A DNA stretch of 64,000 nt from Poronia punctata (Eukaryota; Ascomycota; Sordariomycetes; Xylariales; Xylariaceae). Numbering within the stretch: position 1 is the stretch's first letter; each line of letters starts with the position of its first letter. A program made the translations under genes and the position numbers. The DNA lies in the NCBI GenBank assembly GCA_022579005.1, contig MU401467.1:186001-250000 (forward strand). Reading direction: 5' to 3'. This document shows positions 25,370 through 38,500 of this stretch, piece after piece. The notes under the pieces were generated by a model. It was not told the DNA's origin, did no database searches, and saw nothing but the letters and a program-made list of their open reading frames with translations.

Positions 25370-26375
25370 CACGACAGTGTCCCTAGCCTTACCATGCTAG
25401 ATATTGATTGGCAGTGAGGAGTATACCTTTAGGTATATATAATTGTGAGGAGAGGAAGGGAGAAGGGAATATTGTTACACTGGTTAGACAGCTACGGCAT
25501 CAAATGTGAATCGATGCGTAAGTGAATGCGTAGGCGTGCTTTTGCCAATCGACTCGACACCCTCGGTGTATCCACAAGAGACTGACCAAAATACTGAAGG
25601 CGCTGCCAGGCCGCACCTGCGAGATGGACCAACACCAAGAAAACAGAACGTCACGATACCAAATCTCCTCGTGATTGAGAGGAATGATGACTTCAAGTTC
25701 CCTCAGGCGTCACAATCTGAGCAGTCCGCTGGAGCGCTAGGCGCCGGGCGTTGAGATAAATAGCAATCAGTTTATCACACTCTGGCGCGGGGCGAAAAAG
25801 GGACGTGTGTAAAAGACAATCGCGTCCCAGAAGTTGTTCTTCTTTGGGATGATTATAGTCTGGTTCCTCAACACTCTATCGCTGAGGCGAGGAATGGGGA
25901 AGGAAACACCGGACTATACGCGTGTTGCGTCGTACTTGAAATGTTTTTTCAAGAGAATTCTGGGCAGTCCAAACTTGCGAATTTGAAAGTTAGGATGGGT
26001 GATCAGGCATATATCAACCGGTCTTGATTCGGCAATAATAGCGCCTGAGCAGGCAAGTACCTAGTTGGGGTTATGAGTAAAAAAGGTGGTAGTGTGGCTA
26101 GACAAAGATTTTGTCTAGCCCGATTTAGCAGTACACTACCGGGCCGTGACGACTCACGAGGTGTATCGGATGATCCCTACAGGTGTCCATATGTACCCGG
26201 GTACTCAGAATTAACATGGATGTGGCTGGGAGCGCGCAAAGCCACAGTTCCCAATTAGACCCGGCTTGTCGGTTTGATTTCTTGCAGGACAACCTTTTGT
26301 GAGGAGCGAGCATTAAAGACCGACATCTAATTGCCTTCAATTCCCACCCATCAACCCTCCAGTCTCACCGCCGCC
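25370..26375. other. Divergent intergenic region between DUF2293 and OSCP genes
   Basis: No supported gene; an 82-aa plus-strand open frame at 25506-25754 has no recognisable similarity. It contains the nested inverted repeat at 26088-26140, about 240 bp before the OSCP start codon. Confidence 0.5.
26088..26140. repeat. Nested inverted repeat (53 bp)
   Basis: Outer arms GGTAGTGT (26088-26095) and ACACTACC (26133-26140) enclose an inner perfect 11-bp hairpin, GGCTAGACAAA (26096-26106) and TTTGTCTAGCC (26110-26120), with a 3-nt loop. I saw no clear target duplication. It could be a tiny transposon remnant or a promoter-region hairpin. Confidence 0.75.
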
Positions 26376-27349
26376 ATGCTCTCCCGACAGGCATTTCGAT
26401 CTCTCAGAGCTGCGGCTCCCCGAAGGACGCTCGCTCAGCCGTTGATGCGAACCTACGCCGCTGCCGCTACCCAAGACGTCAAGCCCCCCGTCGCTGTTTA
26501 CGGTCTCGATGGCACCTATGCCACCGCTCTGGTACGATAAAGCCTTTCTCGTCGAAAAAAGCCCAAATTGTATATCATGTATCTGTCGACTGTTGCGTTG
26601 GGGTCAATGGGGACACGACTCGGACTCAAGCTGCAGCAAGAGCGAAGCTAGTGAAGACTGACGCATGAGCTATTTATATATATACAGTACACGGCCGCCG
26701 CAAAGAGCTCGACCCTCGACCCGACCGCAAGGGCCTTGTCGGCTCTGGGCGATCTCTACACCAAGGATGCTAAGCTCGCCGCTGTCCTGAATACACCAAC
26801 GTTGACCGAAGACGACAAGAAGGCTATCGTAGCCGAGCTACAAAGGGCCGTCGGTGGTGCCGCCAACAACGAGACCGTCAAGAACTTCCTCGCTACCCTC
26901 GCCGAGAACAACCGACTGGGTCTTCTGGAGGGTATCTGCGCAAAGTTCGGCGAGATTGTTAGCGCCTCGCGTGGTGAAGTCGAGATGACCGTCACATCTG
27001 CCCAGGTACGACCTTCCATCTACCGGAGAGCTTGTTTTCTTTGCGCATAGGCAGGGATAAATATCTATGTCCCCGATCTAGCGACGCCCTTGGCAAGATG
27101 CGAGCTCCTATAAATTTGCATAAACTAACGGGCCCCATCTAGCAACTTGACAACAAGACTCTCAACCGCCTCGAGACCGCTGTCTCCAAATCTGCCTACG
27201 TCGGCCAGGGCAAGAAGCTCAAGGTAACAAACCAGGTTAACCCTGATATCCTCGGCGGCCTCGTCGTCGAGATTGGTGACCGGACTATCGACCTGTCTGT
27301 GTCCTCCAAGCTCGCCAAGATGAACAAGCTCCTCAACGAGACTCTGTAA
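26376..27349 (+). CDS. ATP5: ATP synthase subunit OSCP (subunit 5), mitochondrial
   Basis: Oligomycin-sensitivity-conferring protein, which joins the F1 head to the peripheral stalk of mitochondrial ATP synthase. Three exons, 26376-26531, 26688-27005 and 27143-27349, give 226 aa, a normal length. The N-terminus MLSRQAFRSLRAAAPRRTLA is a typical Arg-rich presequence, followed by PVAVYGLDGTYATALYTAA, the conserved start of the mature N-terminal helical domain. The C-terminal domain has VEMTVTSAQ, the KLKVTNQVNPDILGGLVVEIGD signature of the delta/OSCP family and the final IDLSVSSKLAKMNKLLNETL. All introns are GT-AG with phase 0. Confidence 0.95.
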
Positions 27350-28234
27350 AACTATCTAACTGCTATATTTATTTCCCTTTCTCGGTTCTCTGAGGTGGAC
27401 TGGGGAATGGGGGGGCCGCCAATGGTAGAGAGCCGAGCATATGGTGCTGCGGGATTCATTCCCGGCGGTATTTCCTCCTTAGCGCTGGGTGGAATAATAC
27501 CGTTGTGTGTATAGGAGCGTTGAAAATAGAGGTTGCCTTTCGTCTCGAAAGCCTGGCAGCATTATTCTCCTTTGTGTGATAAATATAATTACTGTACCCA
27601 CACTGGCCGACTTATCCTTATATGCTTCATGACGGATGAATAGCGGCAAATTACTTATTCATAGATACCAGCCACTGCTCAAGAAGAGACGTTACGGAGA
27701 GGGAGCCGCCTCCGACCCCTAACTCCCCCTTACAGCATCCTGTCCCCAATTGAGACCGAGTGAGATGTAACGATTAGGGAAACGAGAACAGGGTTTTCCT
27801 GTCGTCCGAAAATCTTAAGATGCAGGCAGTCTCTACTTGGAGAAGAGATATTCAACAGTGAGGCCCCTTTCCAATCTTCGATCTTACGACCGATTAGCAT
27901 TGTCACCAAAAATCAGATACGTAAAGAGAGCCAAATCCCGAGGCTTCTCATCTTCGGCCCACAGAAGTTCCAACAATAAGATCTATTAACCTTTCGTGTA
28001 TCGTGTTCTAGTCATTAATGCTGAAACGCCCTCTCCGCCAAAAGGAAAGCACAATAGGAATACCCCTAAAGCTACTAATAACAGCAATAGCCTCTCTTGT
28101 TTGCTCTAATTTTTCTCTGCTTTCGAGGTTATCGACGTCTAGTCCTGCGAGTGGTTGCTCCATCTCTGCCAATTCTGGCTGTTAGGTACATTAGGTAAGT
28201 GAGGTAGGCCGCCTGCCTCAATGTAGGGAAGGAT
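27350..28234. other. Convergent spacer between OSCP and GH63-like genes
   Basis: Contains the 3' untranslated regions of both genes. I see no further gene or repeat. Confidence 0.5.
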
Positions 28235-31200
28235 TTATGCATGCGCCTCGTATTCATCGCTGTCCGCAACGGTATGGTGCCCATCGTGGTCGATGACACG
28301 CTGAAGCTGATCCGAGATGTACTGGTGTAGGTGGGCGTCGGCTTCTTTCCGCTGAGCTTCGCGATCAGGGTCGTCGGGGGCCACGCTGCGAGCCTCGAAT
28401 TCCTCTCCGTTGACTGACGCATCGAAGTCACTCCGTGCTCCCATGGATCGCGCGGTTGAGGAACGTCGCATCCGTGGCTTCTGATGTTGCGCGTTGTTGG
28501 GGCCGATATGACGATGCAGGATATCATCAAAATAGTGAGACATTCCTACAGACGGCGTCCGCGGCGTCTGAGGCAGGCGGCAGCTTATTCTAATCCTATG
28601 TTAGTCACTTTATATGTCGGTACCTGTGGCTATGCACTTACCCTGTATCGTGGATCATGCGAGCAATCAACCCAGTCCAGCCGCATTGGTGAGAGGCTCC
28701 GAGGCCGCGGCCAGTGTCTCCATCGAAGAACTCATGGAACCACATATTATCCTTCCAGTACGGATCGAAATCGAGCAAGTCGCTTCCAGCATTGATACTC
28801 CGGCGGCCATCGTCGCCACGAGCGAACAGGTGCTGAAGACGGTGCTGGATTTCTTCCGAAACGTGCCCCAGGTGCATGTAGTCCCCAGAGCCAGTTGGGC
28901 ACTCTACCTTGAACTCGGGCCCGTAGAAGAGGTAGAAGCGCTGAAGGGCCTCCACCAACAAGAAGTTCACACAGAGCCAAATCGGCCCTCGCCAGTTACT
29001 GTTACCCCCAAACAAGCCACTGTCCGAGTCGCCCGGGACATAGTTAACCGTGAACTTCTGGCCGTTGACGTCCATGGAGTAAGGGTGGTCCTTGTGGTAC
29101 CTGGACAACGAACGAATGCCGTGCTCACTGAAGAACTCGTCTTCATCAAGCATCCGCTTGAGAATCTTCACTAGTCGATCTTTGCTAACCATGGCCAGTA
29201 GAATACGGTCTCCCTTGCCCCTCTTTCGGATGCTGGCCATGTTCCTCTCCGCCAGATCGCACCTATTTTCCATGAACCAGTTTACCCGCTTCTTGAAAGA
29301 GGGCAGCTTGTTGATCAACTCTGGCTCTAGAGTCATGGTCGCATATAAGGGAATCAACCCCACAAGTGAGCGGACCGGCAGCTGCTGGATCCAGGGGCCA
29401 CCCCAGGAAATGGCATCGTAGTAGAAGCCATCGTCTTCATTCCATAGCGACTTCTCATCTTTACCAGCCTTGAAGGTCATGGCATCACTGATGAAGATGA
29501 AATGTTCAAAGAACTTGGACGCGATGTCCTCGTATGTTCTTCTATGTTTGGCAAGCTCCAGGGCAATATTCAACATGGAAAGACAGTAAAATGCCATCCA
29601 TCCTGTACTGTCGGCTTGTTCGAGGACACCACCAGTGGGCAATGGTTCGGATCGGTTGAACAGCCCAATATTGTCCAATCCGAGAAAGCCACCTTCGAAA
29701 ACGTTTTTGCCGTCCTGGTCCTTACGGTTGACCCACCAAGTGAAGTTCAACAGTAGCTTCTGGAAGACTCTCTCGAGGAAATCCAGATCCTGTCTGCCAT
29801 ACATCTTGCGTTCGATCTTGAATACGCGGAAGGTGGCCCAGGCATGCACGGGAGGGTTGACATCGCCATAGTTCCACTCGTACCTGATCAAAAAAAAAAA
29901 CGTTAGTTGACGTCCTGTTAGGCCGGTTAGGCATTTTTTCCATCCTTGGATACACTTACGCTGGTATTTGGCCGTTTGGATGGCAATACCACTCCCTTGT
30001 GAACAAATCAATCTGCTTTTTCGCAAAGTCTGGATCGATCATCGCAAGGGGAATGCAGTGAAACGCAGAATCCCACGCGGCAAAGAAAGGATACTCCCAG
30101 GAATCGGGCATGGACAATACGTCATCAATATGGAGATGCCGCCACTGAGAATTCCTTACTTGTTTCCGCTCAGGCGGAGGCGGCGGTTGGGCCGGGTCGC
30201 CGTTAGCCCACTGATCCCAGATGAACTGATAGTATTGCTTGCACCACATCATGCCCGAGAAGGCTTGACGCTGAATATTTCGAAGGTCGTCTGACATAGG
30301 TAAAGGGCTGATGCGGTAATAGAAGTCGTCGGCTTCCTCCTTTCGCTTTTCGATCATATCATCAAATATTTCTTCGTCAAGGTAAGTCTCGGCTTTCGTA
30401 GATAACCTAAAGCGAACGACTTCAGTCGTGGAGTTAGTGAAAACCTGCCGCCACTGTATTCCGCGTTGGTTCCAATCATACCTGCACATTCTCCGGGAGC
30501 GACACCCCCAGATTCATTGAAGGAATACCAAGCTGCGCATTTTGTTCCCGTTTTTTCCGGGTTCACAGCTCCCTTGTCACCTTCTACAATGAATCGGTGG
30601 AACGCATCCTTCACGTACGGTGTCTTGTTCTCCTGCCCGTAGAGTAGCTTAAGGTTGGTATCATTGTCGGTGAAAAGGATCTCCGGCTGAACATCTTCCC
30701 CGCTTACTCCAACCCCGGGCGACGGCGATAACAAAAGATACCGATCGCCCAGCTTGTAGTGCTTCGAACGAGCTAGGTTCTCTGCGGCCTGGGAGATAGA
30801 TGGTTTCTTGTCCTCGGCTTCCCGGCCCCAGGCCCATGTGTTTCGAAACCAGACATGGGGAATTATATGCAGCGGCGCGGGATCTGGACCCCTGTTCCAG
30901 GCCGTAACGCGGAACAAGAGTTCTTGCGGGTCGTCATCGTCTTTGGCAGTCTCGATCACGATGTCCCAGTATCTATCCTCTTCGAAGACGCCGGTGTCGA
31001 TCAGCTGATACTCCCGCTCGGCCCGCGACCGTCTGGCGTTCTCCTTGATAAGGTCGTCATAGGGAAACGCCTTTTGCGGGTATTTGTAGAGATATTTCAT
31101 GTACGAGTGCTATAGGTGTATACGTCAGTTTTTCAGTGGTCGGAAGTCGGGCAGGACACGGGAAGTGCAATGCGGGTAAAATGCGTACTGTCTGTATTTC

Positions 31201-31809
31201 TGAGTTAGTTGTCGATCTTGAAGCTTGCGTAGAATGATGTTAGACTTCACTTGAGACTTACAGGAGTATTGTCCAAGTGAAAATGAGCCTCCTTGATGCT
31301 TTCGCCGTGGTTACCCTGAGGATTGGCTAGACCAAACAAGCGTTCCTTGAGAAAGGGACTGTGCTTAATAGTCAGCAAATCATTCACACTTGACGGCTGC
31401 TAAACTGACTCTTCCTCGTTCCAGAAAGCAAAGGCGATGTTCTGAAGACCATGGGTATCGGATACGCCCGCAATTCCATCTTCGCCCCAGCGGAAGGCGC
31501 GCGATCGGGCATGTTCGTGCGTAAAGTCTAGAGTGCGTTCAATACTTAACCGCAACACTGAAAAGCTGAGAGTATAGGGCGTTCAACTTACGACTCCACG
31601 CGTCACCGTCTGCGCTGTAATCCTCACGAACTAGTCGTCATGAGTTGGTTAATTGGACTTCTGACGGGCTTCTAGAAGATATTACCTGTTGCCCACTGGC
31701 GCTCAGCGACGTAAGGCCCCCATTGCTTCCAATACTTGGTCCGCTCGCGGTCTTGTTCGAGACGCTTCTCCTCCTCGGTTATGTAGTCGAAACCATCAAC
31801 GAGAACCAT
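28235..31809 (-). CDS. GH63-like glycoside hydrolase (glucosidase-type, cytosolic)
   Basis: Eight exons, 31809-31686, 31630-31592, 31527-31410, 31358-31262, 31109-30482, 30419-29960, 29883-28642 and 28589-28235, give 1,020 aa. Conserved blocks appear in the expected order: [131 protein letters not shown] and [13 protein letters not shown]. This is the (alpha/alpha)6-barrel GH63/MGH1-like family found in bacteria and fungi. The WDSAF and NPPVHAW regions carry the likely catalytic acidic residues. There is no signal peptide, so unlike ER glucosidase I it is probably cytosolic; the substrate is unknown. Exon 8 adds a charged ~115-aa tail outside the catalytic domain. One donor (GTCAGT, after exon 3) is non-consensus, and the joins around exons 2-5 rest on family similarity. 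Confidence 0.87.
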
Positions 31810-32868
31810 TTTCCCGGCGCGGGCAGAGTTTTCAGGTGGCAAACAGGAGACAGCAGCGGAAACGGGACAGAGGGTAGTCTAGATGAGGATCCAACTGCTA
31901 CGAGATATTTTTAAGTCAATTTGAAAATATGATACGGTAGCACAGAACCTTTGTAGCAAAGATAGATTAAAATACAGGTTGGAGAAGAGGTAGTGCAGAT
32001 CAACAGTCAGGAACACAACGCTATGTGTCTACGAAGCTGGCGCTATCTATTTCAGGTAATCCGGGTGGTGGAAATACCTACCTGCCGCACGAAAATGTAC
32101 TCGTAAAAAAGCAGTTTCTACCAGAGTTGTCGCGCCTCCTTCGCTAGTAGGATCTGGGTACATGAGGTAGAGGGGTATACCTACATGCTACTGCCCCACC
32201 ATGACATCATTGCCGTTATCTTGGATTCTTGGAGGCTTGCAAATCCCTGCTGTGCCTGGCTAGATCCCCTTAGCGCTGATGACAAGTGCTATCAAGATGA
32301 GACAGGACGCGTTGCCGTGGTTTGCTACACTCCTACCGCCCTGGTTGAATGTCACGATGCAAATACCTACGAAACAATGAGTTAACCTATCTCTTCGAGC
32401 CTTTAGTCGAGACACCGTGGTGAGCATGATTCGCTTTGGACAAGATAAGAACACCAGGCATCATATCTGAAGTCTCTACACTTTGCACCCAACACAGCAT
32501 TGGGCAACATGATATGCTTTGCACTGTACTTAGGTTAGGCGGAAAGCAGCGCTAGGATTGTGCATACAGTCACATCCATATGCCGTGATACTCTACTTCG
32601 TACCTGTCGACCTATCTTCTAGCTGCTATATGTGCCTAATAAGCGACAAATAGCCAATCCCGATCCATCAATACCACTTGAACGGTATGCAGCATGGCCC
32701 TAACCTTGCCCGAAAATTCTGACAGAAAATCCAACTAGCATTGGATAGGTGTGTATTATGGGCGCCCCGTCCCTGACAAAAATTCGCTTCGCTAATACCA
32801 AACGCCAGTACATCCAGTAAATGACGAGGCTATACTCGCCCTGGGAGAAGAGTGGGTTAATAAAGTTG
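31810..32868. other. Spacer between RasGEF and GH63-like genes
   Basis: The two genes are tandem on the minus strand, so this contains the GH63-like promoter and the RasGEF 3' region. I see no gene or repeat; the short open frames are not supported. Confidence 0.5.
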
Positions 32869-35556
32869 TTATGAGATTCGCGGGGCAAACCAGGAGTATT
32901 TCTTCTTGGATGGGTCCACGGTAACATTTGACGTACTCTCTACTTGAACGCTTCGTTGGTAAATGTCCTTTGGTTCGGCGTTAGCACCGGGCTTTTTCCA
33001 TAACAACGTATACAGACGATCTTTTTACTTACCTCTTCATCTGTGGGCATCAAACAATCCAAGATAATCTCCCTAGCGACATCGTGCCTAGTCAGATTGG
33101 GATATGGCATACTCTGGCTCTTCATGATAGGTAGGATGACTTCTCCAAGGACCTCGAACTTTTTCCAGTTCAATCGGTCCCCTTGAGGCCCGACGAACGT
33201 AATGCTGCCCTCTTCGGCGGACACAAGATCCCTCCGGTGCAGAGGTATGAATGGAATGCGCGGTAGAGGGGAATTCTCCCAGGCCAGTCGGTACGCGAAG
33301 TGGCCTTTTTGGGTGCCCATCAGAAGGACAAGACGGGCAAATCGCTTCTGCACGTCCGCTGGGACAAGTGCCCGGGTTTGGGACAGCCGGTGAATCGCCG
33401 TTCCGTTAATGCCAGCCAGCACAGCTGCTAAGCCATTGTAGTTGTTGAGCACTCTCAGTTTTAGAGCAATGTGCATAAATTTCTCGAGCATTTGCGCCCG
33501 ATGCTTGGCTTTGTCCCGCATCAAAATCATGTTCGACACCCACGTGGCGATATGGTTGAAGTGGGCTATCATACGATTGACGTTCTGCATCGCCCTGCAC
33601 CTCTCTTTCAGCTCGGCCGACAGGCTGACGTGACGCACGAGGTCACGTACCCGAATCGACGAGAACATAACCCAGTCAAGCCGTGTCATCTCGTCCGCGA
33701 TATCGTCGTTGGACATATCCATGAATATGTGAAATCGAAATTTGTTGAGAGGGAGCGTATAAGATGGTGACATGGCAGTCGCCTCACGTACATAGTCGTC
33801 GTACGTATGGAACTGGAAAGAATGCGTCTTTTGTTTGGGCGCGAGGGGTTCTGAGAACATGGAAGAGGTACGAGACGCCCGACGGGCGAGGCTGTCGTCG
33901 ACACTCAAGTTGCCCAAACTATCACGGATGTCGGCGGCTGGCCTTAGAGAGTCCCGAGATGCACTCGGGAGCAGGTCATTTGCCACTTGCCCATCTTCAG
34001 CATCAGATTTTACCCAGCCCGTATCGTCGTCTTCAAAGGTGCTGCCCTCCAATGTCTTCCTCATCTGCAGCGCAGCAGCGGAGAATATTGGTTCCTCCGA
34101 TAGACGCGTGATAAGTTCATCCAATCTTTTTCTTACACCAGGCCTTGCGAAGTCGTTGGGATATGTGGCCACCCATTTGGCGACGGTCTCTATGATCCTT
34201 AGTTGCGTCATAGTCTTCGTAAGGTAATGAATCGATTTGTCCTCCTTGTCGTTTTGTAGACGAGCAGAGATGGCAGAAAAGAGCTCCGCAGGTGTTGCGA
34301 ACTTGCGATATAAGCATAGGAGCACGTCTGCAAAGTTGTGGTCCGCCCTAGATAGTTTGGGCGCCAATAAACGGTCAACAAGTTCCTCAAACGTGACCCC
34401 GGGCCTCCTTGCGCCTCGATCAAAGAGGGTCTCGTCACCCCTTTGCAGAAGAGGTATATCGTCAGAATACCTTACGGAGTCGGCATCTGAGTCTTCAACT
34501 TCTAGATAGATGTGTTGAGCTCGATCCAGCCGCACACCGGGATTCCGAAGCAGACTAGGAATAGTCGTGGCTTCTTCGTCATCAGGAATTTGCCCGCCCA
34601 AGAGATCAACCCGGGATGTTCTCGGATGCCTGTAGTCGTTGTTTTCTTGAGCAGCCAGGTAGCCACGTAACAGCGACATGTCAGAGCTGGCCCGGCTGTG
34701 CTTACTATGTTGGCTGATCGGCCGTGACATTGAATCTGATGGAGCATCGAGATGGCCTGCCTCTGAAGCCGCGCGCCGCCTGAGGCCCGAGTTTTCGGGA
34801 TTGTCAGGATCTAGATCACGTTCAGTACTTATTCCAAGCGACGCTCATGATGGATCACTATCATGTAATACGAAGCAGGCTACAAACAAGTGTTGCCAAC
34901 GGGCACCACATCGATAGGCGCGGTAGAACAGATCAGCACTCACCCTGGCTTCCAAGAATAATAGCCCTCAGCAACGTCGACAGCGCCATCCTAGCCGTCT
35001 CGGGCTTATTGAGAGCTGTTTTGAAGGACGCGAGAGATTGGCTGCAAGCCGCGGCAACAGACTCTGTATTCACTTCTCGCGAAGGCTCAGGGTAGTCGCA
35101 TTTGGTAGCCACAAGGACGGCTGGGAGCGATGGGTTCACGAGCGCATCTGTCCGTCTTTAGTTCTTTTGTCCAAGAACGCCTAGAAGAGACAATGCATAG
35201 ATGTCCGGACGCCGTAACACGAAAGATACGATTGGACAAGCGCACTTACTAAGAGTCTGCGGCAAATCGGCAACACTACTTGCGTTCGTCACATCATACA
35301 GAAATAATGCGCCGTTGACACGCGGCAAAATAGTGCCTCCCATTTGCTTGGGCCACTGGACCTGGCGTTGAGGGTCTATATCGAAATACTCAAGGTCCAG
35401 CTCAAACAACGTAACCGCGTACGAGAGATTATCCACTATTATACGCGCCGTCGTTGGATTGGGGCCGGGAACACGGGCTAACGACATGGCCCTCTGTATA
35501 AAATGAGACTTGCCGACGCCATTAGCACCGATGACAGCAATATTGAGACTATCCAT
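32869..35556 (-). CDS. RasGEF with N-terminal Ras-like GTPase domain
   Basis: Predicted guanine-nucleotide exchange factor for a Ras-type GTPase. Four exons, 35556-35250, 35147-34944, 34843-33033 and 32967-32869, give 806 aa. The N-terminal ~170 residues form a small-GTPase-like domain: P-loop GANGVGKSHF (residues 10-19), GALFLYDVTN, and ATKCD in place of the usual NKxD. A linker follows, then a RasGEF-N domain (TFEELVDRLLAP…YRKFATPAELFSAISARL). The catalytic RasGEF/CDC25 domain starts at about residue 490 (DDIADEMTRLDWVMFSSIRV, NRMIAHFNHIATWVSN, FMHIALKLRVLNNYNGLAAV, LPRIPFIPLHRRDLV). The last exon adds DIYQRSVQVES and a short tail. The third-exon acceptor (after ATGAG) was picked because it alone avoids an in-frame stop. 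Similar fusions occur in other filamentous ascomycetes as far as I recall. Confidence 0.88.
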
Positions 35557-38500
35557 TGTATCAGTAGGCCGGGACTACAGCCTCGCTCGTCAGTCGGCCA
35601 AGCCACCGAAAAGAAAAGATGGAAAGGCGTCGATCAAAGGTGCCCAATCATCCGCTTTGTGAGTGCATAACAATTATACTGCGAGGTCTAAGCAGTGCTC
35701 ATGGTAGTTACGCCAGGGTATCGTGCCCGCTAGGTATCGAGGTATGAGACTTTTCGAAGGCGGCGCCCTGGTGACGAAAGGACCACCGAGCACTGGAGCT
35801 GATGTTTTACCGCCGCTGTGCCCAGAACAGACGGGGGAGTAAGGAGATCCTGACAAGCAGTGTGGTCAAACCCGCTGAGAAAAGCAAAGTGGCGGAAACC
35901 CTCGATGTACTTGGGAGACGGGACCCAATCGGTAGCTGTTAATGCCACCCCAGTATATCTGCCTGACAGACAGTAAGAATGTCGTTCATCGCATATGTGT
36001 GGGATGTTATGGTAGACATACGACGGACGGGCGTGCAATAGGTAAACCGCGGGAAGTACCGTAGAGCTACGATTCGTGTATGGGGACAACAGAAGATAGG
36101 TTGGTAGTTGGCGAGGGGCTTGGGTGTCGGATGGAGGTGCTCGAAGCTTGAAACCCAATAATTTGCAGCAACTCGTTTCGGGAACTCGGGCGAAATGGGT
36201 TTGCAATACGATCCGGAATGGTACACTGTATCTACTGTACAATATGTGCGGCTGTCCAACCTGGTAACGAAGAGAAGTCAGTCGGGATTTTCAAATATAG
36301 TACTTACCACAAACAGCGTGTACTCGACTCACCCCCCCTCTCTACCTCTGTATCCGTGTGGTGGCTTAACTGTCTCGTAAGCGCCTCTCTACCCGGTAAT
36401 CTTTTTAGAGGCATGCGGGACCTATGGGAAATCGGGCAACATCACGTAACCAAGTTGAGTCCGGCCATGAGGTTTCAGAGGCAATAATATGTACGCACAG
36501 TAAATGTAATATAGTATATAGGGTGTAGTCTAAGATAAGCCCTAGGTAGCGGTATAGTAATCCAGTTGACCTAGGTTACGTGTAATTAATGCTGGCTACT
36601 TGGGGAGTACAGAGAAATGTCGGTATTCAATCAACCGGAAGAGTTGGAACACCGCCCTCGCATATTAAGGGTCCAAAGGGGACAGAGGGGTGAAAGGTAC
36701 ATAGGTACATGTATATGCACCTATGCCGTGTATAAATAGGTATACCCGCATATTCAGCCTTCTTAGGTACAATACCCCTTTTGAAAAATACTGATTGAGA
36801 GTTATGCTGTATGCGGGACTATAGAGATTAGCAAGACAATCTATATATCTAGCAGTAACAAGTTACAACACGCTTGTAAAAGTGCTGTGTTAAACAAAAA
36901 TATTTTTGAGACGCAGAACAGCACTTACTTGAGCCATTCCTGATCTGTCCTACCAGTACCTATAGCTTCAATATAATACGTCAGGCATACTCTTTACATA
37001 GTTGAAGGACAAGGGTAATAATCAGGAGGATTGTGCAGGATTACTAAACTAGCCCCCCTTTTCCTCAAAGCCGTCGCCTGTATGTATCTGATCCCTGGAT
37101 CCTCCCTTAACCGCTCACTCTAAGACGATATTCCACATGTTTGTCACGCCAGGAGACCAACTGCAACCTAGCATGTGCAAACCTGGTTGTAGATTGTTAT
37201 GCGGGATTTGGTGATGGGTCTCTTTTCCCGTTTTCTTCTTGTCAAGTCTGAGGACAAAAGGGGTCAGCTGCTTCTGGGTACAGCGACGGAGGAGTGGGAC
37301 GGACCTCCTCATGGACAACGGCTCGGCTTCTCTGTAAAGGCATTCTGTTCCGTTATGGGACCTCCGACTTTGTAACGCTCATGGAAGCTGGAATTTGGCG
37401 TCACATCCTCCCTAACAACGTTGTTGCCTCATATCCAAACTAACAACAATAATGACTTGTAGTCTTCGGTTCTATGTCTGTTAATTTTATCAGAAAGGTT
37501 ACGCTCATGTTTCTCCTTGTCCGAGGCTAAAGATACATATTATTTAGAAGCTCTACATACATGACCGGGAAGCAATCCACAGACATGAGCACAAGATTTA
37601 TGACAGATATGGATCGGTTTAGAAAGCAAAACTGCAGTGATACTGCAATACTAGCACTTCTCCTGTCTATATCCTAACCCATCAAGAAAGTAGAGGCTCC
37701 AGGACACAATCGTAGATTTGCAGGTATAAGATCCATCCAATGGAAACAGCGTAGCATGGCCTTGTTAGTGATATGTCAACAAGCTGCCTTGATTTCTTAA
37801 TAGAGGTTGATATTTCCCCCACAGAGAGCACGGGTTGTTAACATATGTAAGCGAGCGACTTTTGCTGGTTTGCTCAGGAGGCCATGGCTATATGACAATT
37901 ATCCCTAACAAGAGAAACAAATCAGCGCAGCAGGCCGGCACGCTGTACGGGAAAGGGGGAAGGCGAAAATAGCAGCAATTTATCCTACAGTATACCCAGA
38001 GCACGCCCGATAATCAACTCTTGCTTGTGTATCTACCGTGCCGGTGACGTCTAAGGGGAAGGTAAAACAAATATATTATCGCATTGACCTGTTGCGGTGG
38101 GATATAAACTGAACTCGGTTTCCATGGATTTCTCCGCAAACTTATAAGACACTCGACAAAACTTCTAGTAAGCCAGGCCCTACCTAGCTATGGCCTAGAC
38201 TACCATTGCAACCGAGCAACAACCTATAAAGAGATGCCTTCCACATGCCTTAGAAAATCAAGTAATACAAATTGAAGAGTCAATTTGCTACCTATCTTGC
38301 CAACTGTTCTGCCAGTCACTAGGAGGTGGCGTCACCTTAACCCAGTTCTATAAACAACGTCGTGTGAGGTTATAAATCTTCCTTTTTTTGTCCATATTCA
38401 ACGTCAGATCTAAAGTTTTCAAATGTCATGCAAGTATCCGGTCACCTGGCTCCAATAGAGAACGTCTTTCTACACATACTAGCCATAAAGCCCTATCAAC

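Noticed and set aside
28614..29174. 186-aa open frame on the plus strand
   Set aside because: Antisense shadow of the GH63-like catalytic exon.
35730..36242. 170-aa open frame on the minus strand
   Set aside because: No family similarity, no plausible domain or splice partners, and an overlapping 106-aa frame of equal quality; it looks like a chance frame in a gene-poor stretch.
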